Origin: Akkermansia muciniphila
GTDB taxonomy: Bacteria; Verrucomicrobiota; Verrucomicrobiia; Limisphaerales; BJHT01
Assembly: GCA_945861535.1 (NCBI GenBank)
Contig: CAMAUZ010000038.1
Coordinates: forward strand, 1-64,000
DNA: 64,000 bases
Direction of reading: 5' to 3'
Shown here in pieces: positions 8,654-17,617 of the stretch. The position numbers were made by a program, and so were the translations under genes. Numbering within the stretch: the stretch's first letter is position 1; each line of letters opens with the position of its first letter. The notes below the pieces were generated by a model that was given only the letters and a program-made list of their open reading frames with translations, had not been told where the DNA came from and made no database searches.

Positions 8654-10327
8654 CTATTTTCCACCTTTGGCGGGCGCGGGCTTGGCGGTGTATTCGAGCA
8701 CCTGGCCGTCTTTGAGCAGGCGCTCGCGGAGCTGGGGATAGGGCACGTCTTGCACGGCGAGGGCGGCGTCGATCGCGAGGGCGGCGGCGGTGGCGGCGGT
8801 CTGGCCGAGGATCATGAAGACGGGTTCCATGCGGATGGAGCCGAACGCGATATGGGAACTGGAGACGCAGATGGAAACGACGAGGTTGTCGCACTGGCTC
8901 TTCTTTGGCACGAGCGCGCCGTAGGCGATGGCATAGGGCGTGATGCCGACGCCGATGTCGCCTTCGTTCTGCACATAGCCCTCGGGGGTGATGTAGCGCT
9001 GGACGTTGTGCGAATCGATGGTGTAGCTGCCCATGCCAATCGGGTCGGGAGTAGGTTTCTTCTTCGTCAGTTCGTTCTCAGTCATCACGAACTGGCCGAT
9101 CATCCGGCGCGCCTCACGCACGTAGATTTGGTGCGGCCAGTGGCCGTTGACTTTGAACTCATCCTTGGGCAGCCCCCATTTCTGCATGCGGGTCTGGACA
9201 TCCTTGGGCACGCGCGGGTCGTTGGCGATGAAGTAGAGCCAGCCTTGCTGGTAGGTGCGGTGTTCGGCGAGAATCTCCCGGCGGCGCTCGTAGGTGGCCT
9301 CGGGATAGTCGTAGTTCATCCCGATGTTGTCGGTGCTGAACGGGCCGTGGTTGTTCGAGTCGGTCTTATGGTTGGGAACGGGATCGAACTTATCGAAGGT
9401 TTCTTTCCAGCCTGCTTCATAGATGCGGACGAGCAGTTCGTATTGCTTCGGATCGTAGCCGTCGGGCTTGGGGAAAGGGATGCGGTTCTCGGGGTGGTCA
9501 GTTACGCAGTAGCGATAGCAGTAGGCTTGGACGCGTTTGTCACCCGCGCCGTAGTCGCCGGGTGAGTTGGTGCTGATGCGCGGGAGCACGCCGGACTTGG
9601 GATCGCCGGGAATGACATAGGGACTGATCTTGGTTTTCAGAAAGCCGAAGTGATGGCGGTGATGGAGGACGCCGGTCTGCACGCCGTTCCATTGTTCGCC
9701 ATAGACAGAGTTAGCTTCGCGCCCGACATGGTAGTCCACGCCCGCCGCCGCCATGAGATCGCCCTCGTAGGTCGCATCAACGAACATTTTCCCGGTGTAG
9801 GTCTTGCCACTGAGAGTCGTGATCGTGGCAATGCGGGCGCCCGATTTCTTCACGCCTTGGGCGCGGTCCAGCCATTCGTCGCGGTGGACTGGAATGTCGA
9901 ATTCCTTCACGTAGTTCTCGAAGACGCGCTCGGCGACGCCCGGCTCGAAGATCCACATCGTGCGGTTCTCGCCGTCCATCGCGGGCGTGCCCTGGCCTTT
10001 GTTGCCGTAGGCGGATTTCTCCTGCCAGCGCCACGTCGCGGGCTTCTGATATTCCTGCCAGACGCGGTGGTAGAAGTCGCGCGAGAGTCCGCCGATGACG
10101 GCCTTGTTGCCCGTGTCGGTAAAACCCAGGCCCCCGGCGGAGAGGCCGCCGAGGTGTTTGTCGGGGCTGACGACGACGACGGATTTGCCCAGCTTTCTCG
10201 CCTGCACGGCGGCGATGACTCCCGCCGAGGTGCCGCCGTAGATGACGAGGTCATATTCGGCACCGCGGGCGGACAGGGCGAGCATCGCGGCAAGTGCGGC
10301 GAGAGCGAAGGAAGATGGAGAGCGCAT
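8654..10327 (-). CDS. Secreted FAD-dependent oxidoreductase
   Basis: A 557-residue protein of the FAD-dependent oxidoreductase family (PF12831 type) frequent in polymer-degrading Verrucomicrobiota and Bacteroidota. A signal peptide (MRSPSSFALAALAAMLALSA) is followed directly by the dinucleotide-binding motif YDLVIYGGTSAGVIAAVQA and the second strand KSVVVVSP. The conserved GGLSAGGLGFTDTG region and the late IDSHNVQRY and G-N-D-I-G-V-G-I segments fit the family. The C-terminal QTAATAAALAID helix is the usual second FAD contact. The substrate cannot be told. The next gene upstream on this strand is the LarA-like gene, 242 bases away, with a repeat between them. Confidence 0.9.
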   Translation of the reverse strand: MRSPSSFALAALAAMLALSARGAEYDLVIYGGTSAGVIAAVQARKLGKSVVVVSPDKHLGGLSAGGLGFTDTGNKAVIGGLSRDFYHRVWQEYQKPATWRWQEKSAYGNKGQGTPAMDGENRTMWIFEPGVAERVFENYVKEFDIPVHRDEWLDRAQGVKKSGARIATITTLSGKTYTGKMFVDATYEGDLMAAAGVDYHVGREANSVYGEQWNGVQTGVLHHRHHFGFLKTKISPYVIPGDPKSGVLPRISTNSPGDYGAGDKRVQAYCYRYCVTDHPENRIPFPKPDGYDPKQYELLVRIYEAGWKETFDKFDPVPNHKTDSNNHGPFSTDNIGMNYDYPEATYERRREILAEHRTYQQGWLYFIANDPRVPKDVQTRMQKWGLPKDEFKVNGHWPHQIYVREARRMIGQFVMTENELTKKKPTPDPIGMGSYTIDSHNVQRYITPEGYVQNEGDIGVGITPYAIAYGALVPKKSQCDNLVVSICVSSSHIAFGSIRMEPVFMILGQTAATAAALAIDAALAVQDVPYPQLRERLLKDGQVLEYTAKPAPAKGGK

Positions 10328-10402
10328 GGGGCGAGATAGCCGGGTCGGTGGGACGGTGTCGAGGCGGGAGTTGGGTGGTGAGGTTTAGAGCGGGTCCGGA
10401 AA

Positions 10403-10532
10403 CGTGGGGCAGACATCCTGTCTGCCGGTTCGGGCGGCATCTTGCCGCCCGTTCCTTCCGGCGGCGCGGCGGGAGCGGGAACACGGGGCAGGGATGCCCC
10501 GTGAACTGGCAGGCAAGGATGCCTGCCCCACG
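10403..10532. repeat. Palindromic 'GGGGCAGG..GCCTGCC' element
   Basis: An imperfect inverted repeat in which GGGGCAGACATCCTGTCTGC and later GGCAGGCAAGGATGCCTGCC arms flank a GC-rich centre with GGGCGGCATCTTGCCGCCC. A close relative is at 62350-62487 and a looser one at 32212-32322 and 55341-55443. It fills the gap between two genes and has no coding content. Confidence 0.65.
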
Positions 10533-10569
10533 CGCCGGCACGGGCGGGCCACCCGCGCTCGGGCGGCAA

Positions 10570-11832
10570 TCAGGCGAGGTACGGGATGGTGAGCGGACCT
10601 TGCGGGAGGACGGCGACGCGGGCTTCGGGGCCGAGGCGCGCGAGGCGTTCGGTGACGGCTGCGCCGATGTCGGGGCAGGGCGTGAAATGACAGCGGCGGA
10701 TGATTTCCTCCGGGAGCGAGCTGTGGACGAGCACCTCGGCCTTGCGCTGGATCAGGGCCTGGATTTGCGCCTGCCATTGCTCGGGTCGCACGAAGCCGGG
10801 CGTGGCGAGCATGGTGAGGATTTCCTCGGGACTGCCGGCGCTGCGGAGGAGTTTGTCGAGCGGGCTGTTGGCGGGCACGCCTTCGCGGCATTCGCAGGCG
10901 AGGATGATGGTGCCGCCGGGCTGGACGATGCGCGCGGCGGCGCTCATGCCCTTCACGCCCTGATAAAGATTCATGTCCAGCGGGTAGCCGCTGTTGGTGG
11001 TGACGACGATCTCGAAGGGCGACTTGACGCGCTGCATCGCGGCCTTGCGGACGGACTCGATGCCGACCTTGTGCGCGGCGAGGAGGTCGCCGACGAAGGC
11101 GCCGGTGATGGCGCGCGTTTCGTTGAGCGTGACGTTGAGCAGAAACGCCGGGCCGACGCGCAGGGCGATGTCGCGCATTTCTTCCCAGATCGGATTGCCC
11201 TCGGTGATGCCGAACGCGGAGTTCGGATGGCCGATGTTCGCCGCGCCGTGATTGCTCATCACGGTCCGCAGCGCGGCCACGCCGGGCATGATGCCCTTGG
11301 GTCCGCCGCTGAAGCCCGCGAAGAAATGCGGCTCGATGAAACCCGTGATGATGCGCACGTCGGCCTCGGCAAGGTGGCGGCTGATGAGCGCGGGCGTGCC
11401 GTCGCGCGTGGTGCCGAATTGCACATGGGCGGCGTCATTCTCCGGTTCGTTATCGACGATGCGATAATCGCGGACGATGGCGGGCGTGAGCATTTTCTCC
11501 AATTCGGCGCGCGTGTTCGAGCGGTGGGTGCCGAGGGAGTTGAGGAGCGTGATATTTTCCCGCGGGACATCGGCGAGATGTTCGAGGAGCCAGGGGATGA
11601 GGCGGTCGTTCGGCGTCGCGCGGGTGATGTCGGTGAAGGTGATACACACGCGGTCGCCGGGCTTGATCTGGTCGCGCAGCGGGCGCGCGCCGATGGGGTT
11701 CTGGACGGCGTGGAGGACGGCGGCCTTTTCGTCCGGCAGCCCCGGCTTGTGCGAGGGGACGATGACCGTGGTGCGGTCCGCGGGGACTTCGATGGGCAGA
11801 TGCCCCTGGCCGTAGGCGAGTTGTACTTTCAT
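10570..11832 (-). CDS. LarA-like nickel-pincer lactate racemase family protein
   Basis: A 420-residue member of the lactate racemase (LarA, DUF2088) family, which interconverts D- and L-2-hydroxy acids using a nickel-pincer nucleotide cofactor tethered to a lysine. Key residues are at H103 (in GTHR), H169 (in EPHF), K179 (in SGGPK) and H195 (in SNHG). From memory these sit exactly five positions below His108, His174, Lys184 and His200 of the Lactobacillus enzyme, which supports a working LarA fold. The cofactor-making genes larB, larC and larE are not within the window. Many relatives act on other 2-hydroxy acids, so the substrate is open. The start ATG at 11832 is natural. Confidence 0.88.
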   Translation of the reverse strand: MKVQLAYGQGHLPIEVPADRTTVIVPSHKPGLPDEKAAVLHAVQNPIGARPLRDQIKPGDRVCITFTDITRATPNDRLIPWLLEHLADVPRENITLLNSLGTHRSNTRAELEKMLTPAIVRDYRIVDNEPENDAAHVQFGTTRDGTPALISRHLAEADVRIITGFIEPHFFAGFSGGPKGIMPGVAALRTVMSNHGAANIGHPNSAFGITEGNPIWEEMRDIALRVGPAFLLNVTLNETRAITGAFVGDLLAAHKVGIESVRKAAMQRVKSPFEIVVTTNSGYPLDMNLYQGVKGMSAAARIVQPGGTIILACECREGVPANSPLDKLLRSAGSPEEILTMLATPGFVRPEQWQAQIQALIQRKAEVLVHSSLPEEIIRRCHFTPCPDIGAAVTERLARLGPEARVAVLPQGPLTIPYLA

Positions 11833-12045
11833 GCGCGTTCTTTCGTGCGCGAGTGAGTAACAGAAAGGCCCGGTGAAGCAACCGGGAATCCGGGTGGAGA
11901 AGGGAGTCCGGCGAACGGCGTCAGCCGGAGGTTTTCAACTGGATCGGCAACGTCCGCAAATACGATACCAACAAAAAAACAAGTGCTCGTGTCCGCCCCC
12001 GGCAACGGGGAAAGCCTCCTGGAACGAGCCGGGCGCGGAGGGGGG

Positions 12046-12120
12046 AGGGCGCGTCTGTCCTCAGTGCTCCGCAGGATTGAGGACGCCCCACCGGCGCGCT
12101 GGGGACAGACGCGCCCTACC
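12046..12120. repeat. Palindromic element 'GGGCGCGTCTGTCC', copy 1
   Basis: An inverted repeat with arms AGGGCGCGTCTGTCC and GGACAGACGCGCCCTACC around a variable GC-rich centre. The same element occurs at 14769-14846, 46273-46350 and 55456-55533, always between genes. The rest of the 11833-12155 gap shows nothing else that can be supported. Confidence 0.75.
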
Positions 12121-12155
12121 ATCCCCGAGACGAATCTGGATCTCGTCGCCCGCAC

Positions 12156-14705
12156 TCACACCAAACTCCCCACCCGCCGTAGTTGCAGCACCGGCTCGCC
12201 CGCCGCGCGCGATTGCTCGAGATCGACCTCAAACTCCGCCACCCAATCATTATGCCCGTCCGGGTCCACGAGCATCTGCTGCACGCGCCATGAACGCTTG
12301 TCCTCGGCGGGCACCACATACGTGTGCCGCGCATTGCGCGCGTCGGGGTCCAGCCGCAGCACCTTGTGGCCGACGTAAAACGCATTCATCGCCGCCTCCA
12401 GCCGCGCGACCGTCCACGGCTGCCCCTCCAAATCCACCGCCATTCCGAGGCTCACCAGCACCGCCTCGAACTCCCCATTCACCAATGTCCGCAACAGCGC
12501 GAACACCTTCGTCCGAATCGCCGCCGTGAAGCCGCGCACGTCGCGCGTGATGTCCTTCGCCGCTTCCTCCGCGCCCGGCGGCCGCACCTCGGTCGTTTCC
12601 GCGCGCTGGAAATTCGGGTCGCGCATCTTCTCCCATTCATCGAGCAGGCTCGAATCCACCTGCCGGATCATGGTGCCGAGATACAGCTCCATCTCGCGCA
12701 CCGTGTCGTTCTTCGCGGCGTCGGGCACGGTCTGCGCGAGCACCTTGAACACGCTGTTCAAATGCCGCAGCAGCACGCCCTCGGCCCGCTGCAATTCGTA
12801 GTCGCGGATGTAATCCGAGAACGACCGGAACTGCTCGAACATCTCGCGCGCGATCGACTTGGGCCGGATGTTCTCCTGCCCGACCCACGGATGCCGGTCC
12901 GCGAACGCATTGAACGTCGCGTACACGAACTCCCGGTTCGGCTTCGGATATTCCAGCTTCTCCAGTTCCTCGATGCGCTTGTCGAACTCCATGCCCTCCA
13001 TCTTCAGCTCCGCCATCTTCTGCGTCTTCAGCTTGTCGAGCTGCCGGCGCAAAATGATGTCGGGATTTTCGAGAATGGACTCCACCAGCGTGAGCAGGAT
13101 CAGCGCGTAATCCGGCTGCTCCGGGTCCACCAGCGGAATGGTCTCGAGCAAATACAACGACAGCGTCTGGTCCATCGAGAAGTCGTCCTGCAGCTCGACG
13201 TTCACCCGCAGATACGCGCCCTCCGCCGTTTGCGGAATGAACTCCACAATTTTGCGGTCCAGCAGCGACCGGAATAATTGCCACGCCCGCTTGCTCAGAG
13301 CCTTCTTCGCCCGCGGCGATTCGTGACACGTCGCGAGCAACTCGCGCATCGCCTCGCAGCCGTTGCGCGGCCGGCTCAGCACGTTGAGTAGCATCGCGTG
13401 GCTCACCTGGAACCGCGACAGCAGCCGCTCCGGCGCCGCCGTCATCAGCCGCGCGAACGTGTTCTTGTCCCAGTTCACGAAGTTCTTCTCCGGCGGTTGG
13501 CGCTTCACGACCTTCTTGCCGTCGCGCTTCGATTTTTCCTCCAGCTTCAGGTTCTCGACGACGTGCTCCGGCGCCTGCGCGACGACCCAGCCGACATTGT
13601 CAAAACCCTTGCGCCCCGCGCGTCCGCTGATCTGGTGAAAATCCCGCGCGCTCAAAATCCCCGTCTTCTGCCCGTCGAATTTGCACAGCTTCGCGAAGAG
13701 GACGGTGCGGATCGGCACGTTGATGCCCACGCCCAGCGTGTCCGTGCCGCAGATGATTTTGAGCAGCCCCTTTTGCGCGAGGCCCTCGACCAGCACGCGA
13801 TACTTCGGCAGCAGCCCTGCGTGGTGCAGCCCGATGCCGTGCCGCAGCCACTTCTTGATCTCCGGCCCATACGGACTGCTGAACTTGAAACCCTCGATGG
13901 CATTGCCGATGGCCGCCTTCTCCTCGCGCGTGCAGACGTTCACGCTCGTGAAATCCTGCGCGCTCTCCGCGGCCTCGAGCTGCGTGAAATGCACCACGTA
14001 CACCGGTGCCTTGCCGTCCGCCGCCAGCGATTCGAGCGTCGCCGCCAGCGGCAGCTCGGAATACTTGAACTCCAGCGGCACCGGCCGGTGCGTGGATGAC
14101 ACAGTGATGCTCGGCCGCCGCGTCACGCGCGTTAGCTCCTGCTCGAAAAACTCCGTCTCGCCGAGCGTGGCCGACATCAGCAGGAAGCGCGTCCGCGCCA
14201 AGGTGAGCAGCGGCACCTGCCACGCCACGCCGCGCTCGCGGTCCGAGTAATAGTGAAACTCGTCCATGATCACGTCGCGCACGTTCGCCTGCTCGCCCTC
14301 GCGCAACGCGATGTTCGCCAGAATCTCCGCCGTGCAGCACAGGATCGGCGCGTCGCGATTCACCGACGCGTCGCCGGTGGAAAGCCCGACATTGTCCGGC
14401 CCGAACTCGCGGCACAGCGCGAGCCACTTCTCATTCACCAGCGCCTTGATCGGGCATGTGTAGATCGAGCGCCGCCCCTGCGCGATGGCCTTGAAATGCA
14501 GCGCCGCCGCCACCAGCGATTTCCCCGAGCCGGTGGGCGTGTTCAAGATCACGTTCTTCTCCTCGAACAGCTCGAGGATCGCCGCCTCCTGCGCCGGATA
14601 AAGCTCGAGCTTCCGCGCCGCGACATAATCGAGGAACCGCCCGAGCAGCACATCGTTGCCCAGGTCGTCTCCGCGCGGGATGAAATCGTACAAGGTCTTG
14701 AACAC
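12156..14705 (-). CDS. SKI2-like DEAD/DEAH-box RNA helicase (DUF3516 type)
   Basis: An 849-residue ATP-dependent helicase. Motif I is TPTGSGKS (residues 56-63), motif II is DEFH (148-151), motif III is SATLGE, and motif VI is [11 protein letters not shown]. The C-terminal third lacks a named enzymatic motif and matches the DUF3516 region of bacterial Ski2-like helicases. The length is typical. Action on structured RNA in the cytoplasm is inferred from the family. The gene sits between two palindromic repeats and has no obvious operon partner. Confidence 0.9.
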   Translation of the reverse strand: MFKTLYDFIPRGDDLGNDVLLGRFLDYVAARKLELYPAQEAAILELFEEKNVILNTPTGSGKSLVAAALHFKAIAQGRRSIYTCPIKALVNEKWLALCREFGPDNVGLSTGDASVNRDAPILCCTAEILANIALREGEQANVRDVIMDEFHYYSDRERGVAWQVPLLTLARTRFLLMSATLGETEFFEQELTRVTRRPSITVSSTHRPVPLEFKYSELPLAATLESLAADGKAPVYVVHFTQLEAAESAQDFTSVNVCTREEKAAIGNAIEGFKFSSPYGPEIKKWLRHGIGLHHAGLLPKYRVLVEGLAQKGLLKIICGTDTLGVGINVPIRTVLFAKLCKFDGQKTGILSARDFHQISGRAGRKGFDNVGWVVAQAPEHVVENLKLEEKSKRDGKKVVKRQPPEKNFVNWDKNTFARLMTAAPERLLSRFQVSHAMLLNVLSRPRNGCEAMRELLATCHESPRAKKALSKRAWQLFRSLLDRKIVEFIPQTAEGAYLRVNVELQDDFSMDQTLSLYLLETIPLVDPEQPDYALILLTLVESILENPDIILRRQLDKLKTQKMAELKMEGMEFDKRIEELEKLEYPKPNREFVYATFNAFADRHPWVGQENIRPKSIAREMFEQFRSFSDYIRDYELQRAEGVLLRHLNSVFKVLAQTVPDAAKNDTVREMELYLGTMIRQVDSSLLDEWEKMRDPNFQRAETTEVRPPGAEEAAKDITRDVRGFTAAIRTKVFALLRTLVNGEFEAVLVSLGMAVDLEGQPWTVARLEAAMNAFYVGHKVLRLDPDARNARHTYVVPAEDKRSWRVQQMLVDPDGHNDWVAEFEVDLEQSRAAGEPVLQLRRVGSLV

Positions 14706-14768
14706 AGGGGCGCGACGCTACCCGCGGAAACGGCGCGTGAGAAGAAGCGATGCGTGGAGTCTCGTTAG

Positions 14769-14846
14769 GTAGGGCGCGTCTGTCCTCAGCGCGCCGTGGG
14801 GTGTGCGCCCGCCCCACCGGCGCGCTGAGGACAGACGCGCCCCACC
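14769..14846. repeat. Palindromic element 'GGGCGCGTCTGTCC', copy 2
   Basis: Arms GTAGGGCGCGTCTGTCCTCA and GAGGACAGACGCGCCCCACC, same family as 12046-12120, 46273-46350 and 55456-55533. It lies in the divergent gap between the helicase and Gre-type genes, where promoters for both must also lie. Confidence 0.75.
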
Positions 14847-14942
14847 CTCCAGCCCAACTCCCGCCATGGTTCATCATTCATGCTTCTTAATTCCTCCTTC
14901 CTTCCCCTGCCCCGTTCGAGTCATCTGCTACCCGCCAATCGC

Positions 14943-15422
14943 GTGAACAAAAAAACTCTCGTCAAAAAAATCCTCGCCCGCCTGACCGCGGAACTCGCCC
15001 TCTACGGCAAAGCCGCGCGCGCGGCCCACGCCGAGGCCACGCACGAGCAGAGCAAGGCCGAGAACAAATACGACACGCGCGGTCTCGAGGCCTCCTATCT
15101 AGCGCGCGGGCAGTCGCGCCAGGCCGGCGAAGTCGAGCAGGCCATCGAGCAATTTCAGGCGCTGGTGGTGCGTCCCTTCGCTCCCGCCGATCCCATTGAT
15201 CTTGGCGCGCTGGTGGAGCTGGAAACGCGCGGCGAGCGCATCTTCTACTTCATCGGCCCGCGCGCCGGCGGTACCGAGCTCGAACACGAAAAGCACGAAG
15301 TCACCGTCATCACGCCGCCGTCCCCGCTCGGCAAACAGCTCGTTGGCCGCCGCCAGGGCGACAAACTCAAGCTGAACATCGGCGGCAACCACAGCGAATA
15401 CCGCGTGATTGCGGTTTCCTGA
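14943..15422 (+). CDS. GreA/GreB-family transcription elongation factor-like protein
   Basis: A protein of about 159 residues with the N-terminal helical region (VKKILARLTAELALYGKAAR) and a C-terminal FKBP-like Gre domain, including the ending SPLGKQLVGRRQGDKLKL that is characteristic of Gre C-terminal domains. Gre factors rescue stalled RNA polymerase. The chosen GTG start (at AACCGC-GTG) avoids 21 Leu/Ser/Pro-rich residues read from the ATG at 14880, which look non-coding. The N-terminal coiled coil is shorter and less acidic at its tip than in classical GreA, so a regulatory rather than cleavage-promoting role is possible. Confidence 0.8.
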   Translation: MNKKTLVKKILARLTAELALYGKAARAAHAEATHEQSKAENKYDTRGLEASYLARGQSRQAGEVEQAIEQFQALVVRPFAPADPIDLGALVELETRGERIFYFIGPRAGGTELEHEKHEVTVITPPSPLGKQLVGRRQGDKLKLNIGGNHSEYRVIAVS

Positions 15423-15429
15423 CCCGCCC

Positions 15430-15763
15430 TTGCAGGAGCCGACGTGGGGAGTATTGGGCCATCGTACTCAACAGGCGAAGTGGGAGCAGTTGGCCGTCTC
15501 GGAGATTTTTCGATCCCTGCGGAATGGTGCCAGAGCCGGGTGGAAGCCCCGCGCCGCGATCACGACAAAACTTTGTCGCATATACGACAAAGTTTTGCCA
15601 AACGCGCTGGTGGCAGGGCTTTGCTGATTTCAACTATTCGGGCAGTTAAAGGGAACGGGGGCCGGAGGCGGAGGGGGCTACGGTGGCCGGCTCTGACCTT
15701 TTCTACGAGAGCAGCGGGGTTGGGGAAGCGGAGGTCAGAGCCTCCTCACGTCGTCTCCTACAG
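15430..15763. mobile_element. MITE-like element 1 with central 32-bp palindrome
   Basis: A gene-free interval between convergent genes. The left end GCAGGAGCCGACGTGGGGAG is matched in inverted orientation by CTCCTCACGTCGTCTCCTAC at the right end. Near its middle, at 15566-15597, is a 32-bp palindrome with core TTTGTCGCATATACGACAAA. The same design occurs at 30226-30584. No transposase is present, so if mobile it would depend on an enzyme supplied elsewhere. Confidence 0.5.
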
Positions 15764-15778
15764 GCCGTGCGCTCCGGC

Positions 15779-17161
15779 TCACTCCGCTCCCGGCACCAGT
15801 CCGCGCCACGTCTCCACTTCGTCCGCCAGCCCGAGACTGTGCAGATACTCGGTGTCGAATCCCGTTGGCGGCGCGCCCGTTTCCGCCGGCGACTTTTGCG
15901 TTTCATAGAGCAGCACGTTCGCCGCGTGGACGGCGGTGAGCAGGGAGAAACGGCGGTGCGTGCCGTGGCGCGGCGCATGATGCCACGCGATCGCCTCGAG
16001 GATGCCCAGCGGCAAACCCCAGACACCCAGCAGACAGGCGCCGATTTCCGCGTGCGTCGTTCCGTAGGCGGCACGTTCCGCCTCGCTCGGGGAAATCTGT
16101 TTCTGTTTCCCGGCGGTGATGACCTGGCTGAAGGACCCCGGCAGGTTCGCCGCCAGCAACAGTTTGCCGACGTCGTGCAGCAGACCGGCGGTGAACGCCA
16201 TCTCGCACACCTTGGCGTCCAGGCCCTGCGAGCGCGCGATGCGCCGCGCCAGTTCGCCCACGTTCATGCTGTGGCCCCACAGTTTCTCCGGCGCGAACCC
16301 AGCGCATTTGGAGTTGTCAAACTGCGAAAAAATCTTCGCCAGCATGATCAGCGATTTCGTCCGCTCGGCCCCGAGGAACATCACGGCGTCGTTGGGATCG
16401 GAGATTTCGCGGTGCAAGGCGAAGAAGGCGGAATTCACCACCTGCAACATCTTGGCCGTCATCACCGGGTCCTGGGCAATCAGCTTCGCCACGTTCTCAA
16501 TCGCGCCGCTGGGCGACTGCAGTTCCGCCGTCACCTGCGTGTAGAGGGTGGGCATCGACGGCAGCCTGGTGAGCTGGGGGATCAGCCGCTTGATGGCCTC
16601 GTCGTTCATCCAGGTGTCGAGCTGGAAACCGCGCTCGAGGCTGGCTTCGAGCGTCTCGGCATCAATGTCGATGGCGAGATGTTGCGGCGACGCGCCGATG
16701 CAATTCTTGAGCTGGCCGCGATCCTCCTGCGCCATGCGGATGAAGCGGAGAATCTTGGGATGCTTGCGAATGATCTCATTGAACAGCGTCACGCCATTCA
16801 TCCCCGGCATGTGCATGTCCGAGACAATGGCATCAAAGGGCTGCTGTCCCGCCACGCTCACGGCCTCGGCCCCGCTGACGGCGTAGGTGATTTCCCAGCC
16901 GTTTTCCAGTTTTGCCAGACCATCGCGAAAACGGTTCAGCACGTCGGGATCGTCATCGACGAACAGGATGCGCCGGACCTTGGGGGACGGCGGAGGCGGC
17001 GGGGCGGCGACGACGGCGGGCGCGGGCGGCAGCGCGTTTTGGGGCGTACGCGTCGGCGCCACGGGCGGCAGCGCAACGGCCACGCTGACCGGGGCGGGCA
17101 CGGTTGCCATGAGGTTCGACGGACGGGTGAATTTACTGCGAAAGGAATCAAGCAGGCTCAT
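15779..17161 (-). CDS. Receiver-HDOD signalling protein
   Basis: A 460-residue protein: a short N-terminal part, a Pro/Ala-rich linker (about 20-60), a response-regulator receiver domain (about 62-180) and an HDOD domain (about 200-390). The receiver keeps the acidic cluster D69-D71 and phospho-acceptor D115 (VSDMHMPG), but the usual signalling Thr and the Lys of the K-P pair are not evident (the segment reads HLAIDIDAETL), so its output may be atypical. HDOD shows the GLLHDVGKLLL and HAEIGACLLG blocks and a late WHHAP, all HD-like. The start at 17161 has a GGAG site nine bases upstream; the longer frame to 17419 looks non-coding. HDOD proteins usually bind partners in nucleotide or stress signalling. 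Confidence 0.9.
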   Translation of the reverse strand: MSLLDSFRSKFTRPSNLMATVPAPVSVAVALPPVAPTRTPQNALPPAPAVVAAPPPPPSPKVRRILFVDDDPDVLNRFRDGLAKLENGWEITYAVSGAEAVSVAGQQPFDAIVSDMHMPGMNGVTLFNEIIRKHPKILRFIRMAQEDRGQLKNCIGASPQHLAIDIDAETLEASLERGFQLDTWMNDEAIKRLIPQLTRLPSMPTLYTQVTAELQSPSGAIENVAKLIAQDPVMTAKMLQVVNSAFFALHREISDPNDAVMFLGAERTKSLIMLAKIFSQFDNSKCAGFAPEKLWGHSMNVGELARRIARSQGLDAKVCEMAFTAGLLHDVGKLLLAANLPGSFSQVITAGKQKQISPSEAERAAYGTTHAEIGACLLGVWGLPLGILEAIAWHHAPRHGTHRRFSLLTAVHAANVLLYETQKSPAETGAPPTGFDTEYLHSLGLADEVETWRGLVPGAE

Positions 17162-17365
17162 GACGAGATTCTCCAAGGCTGCGAAAAGGGTGCCACCACC
17201 GCTCCGGCACGACCGGATTTCCCATCCGGGCCGGCGCTGGATCGCATTGCAGACATGTGCCCATGACATCGGAAGCCGCCGCCGTTTCTGAAGCGCCAAG
17301 CAAACATTTCCCCGCGGCGGAGACGCAAGCGGCGCGGTGCCGGTAGGCGCAGCGGAGTTGCGATA

Positions 17366-17444
17366 TTGGCAAAGGAATGGAGGCAAAGGAATGGGGACGG
17401 GGAAAGTTCTTGCCCCCATTCCTTTGCCCCCATTCCTTTGCCAA
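17366..17444. repeat. Inverted repeat of 'GGCAAAGGAATGG'
   Basis: Two tandem copies of GGCAAAGGAATGG face two copies of CCATTCCTTTGCC across a short centre, ending in CCAATTC. It lies in the 456-base divergent gap (17162-17617) between the HDOD gene and the sugar phosphate cyclase gene. A similarly built but different inverted repeat is at 25785-25915. No promoter in the gap stood out clearly. Confidence 0.7.
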
Positions 17445-17617
17445 TTCAGTTTTGGGCATCGGTGTTCAGATGCAGAATGGCCACGCTGGGACCAATGCCC
17501 GTGCTGACCGCGCCCGGCTTAGTTTCAGAGAACGGATTCAACCCCCGCCACCATCCCGCCGATGCTCCGGGGAATTTGGCGCTAGAACTTCACGAACCAA
17601 CACGCCACGTTTTCGCC

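Noticed and set aside
12324..13277. A 317-residue plus-strand frame within the helicase gene
   Set aside because: It is Arg/His/Leu-rich antisense translation of the helicase C-terminal half, without any domain.
15566..15597. The 32-bp palindrome as a LexA or BlaI operator for a neighbouring gene
   Set aside because: At this site it lies between convergent genes, and at 30390 about 400 bases from the nearest start, so it does not control a nearby promoter in an obvious way; listed instead as the centre of a MITE-like element.
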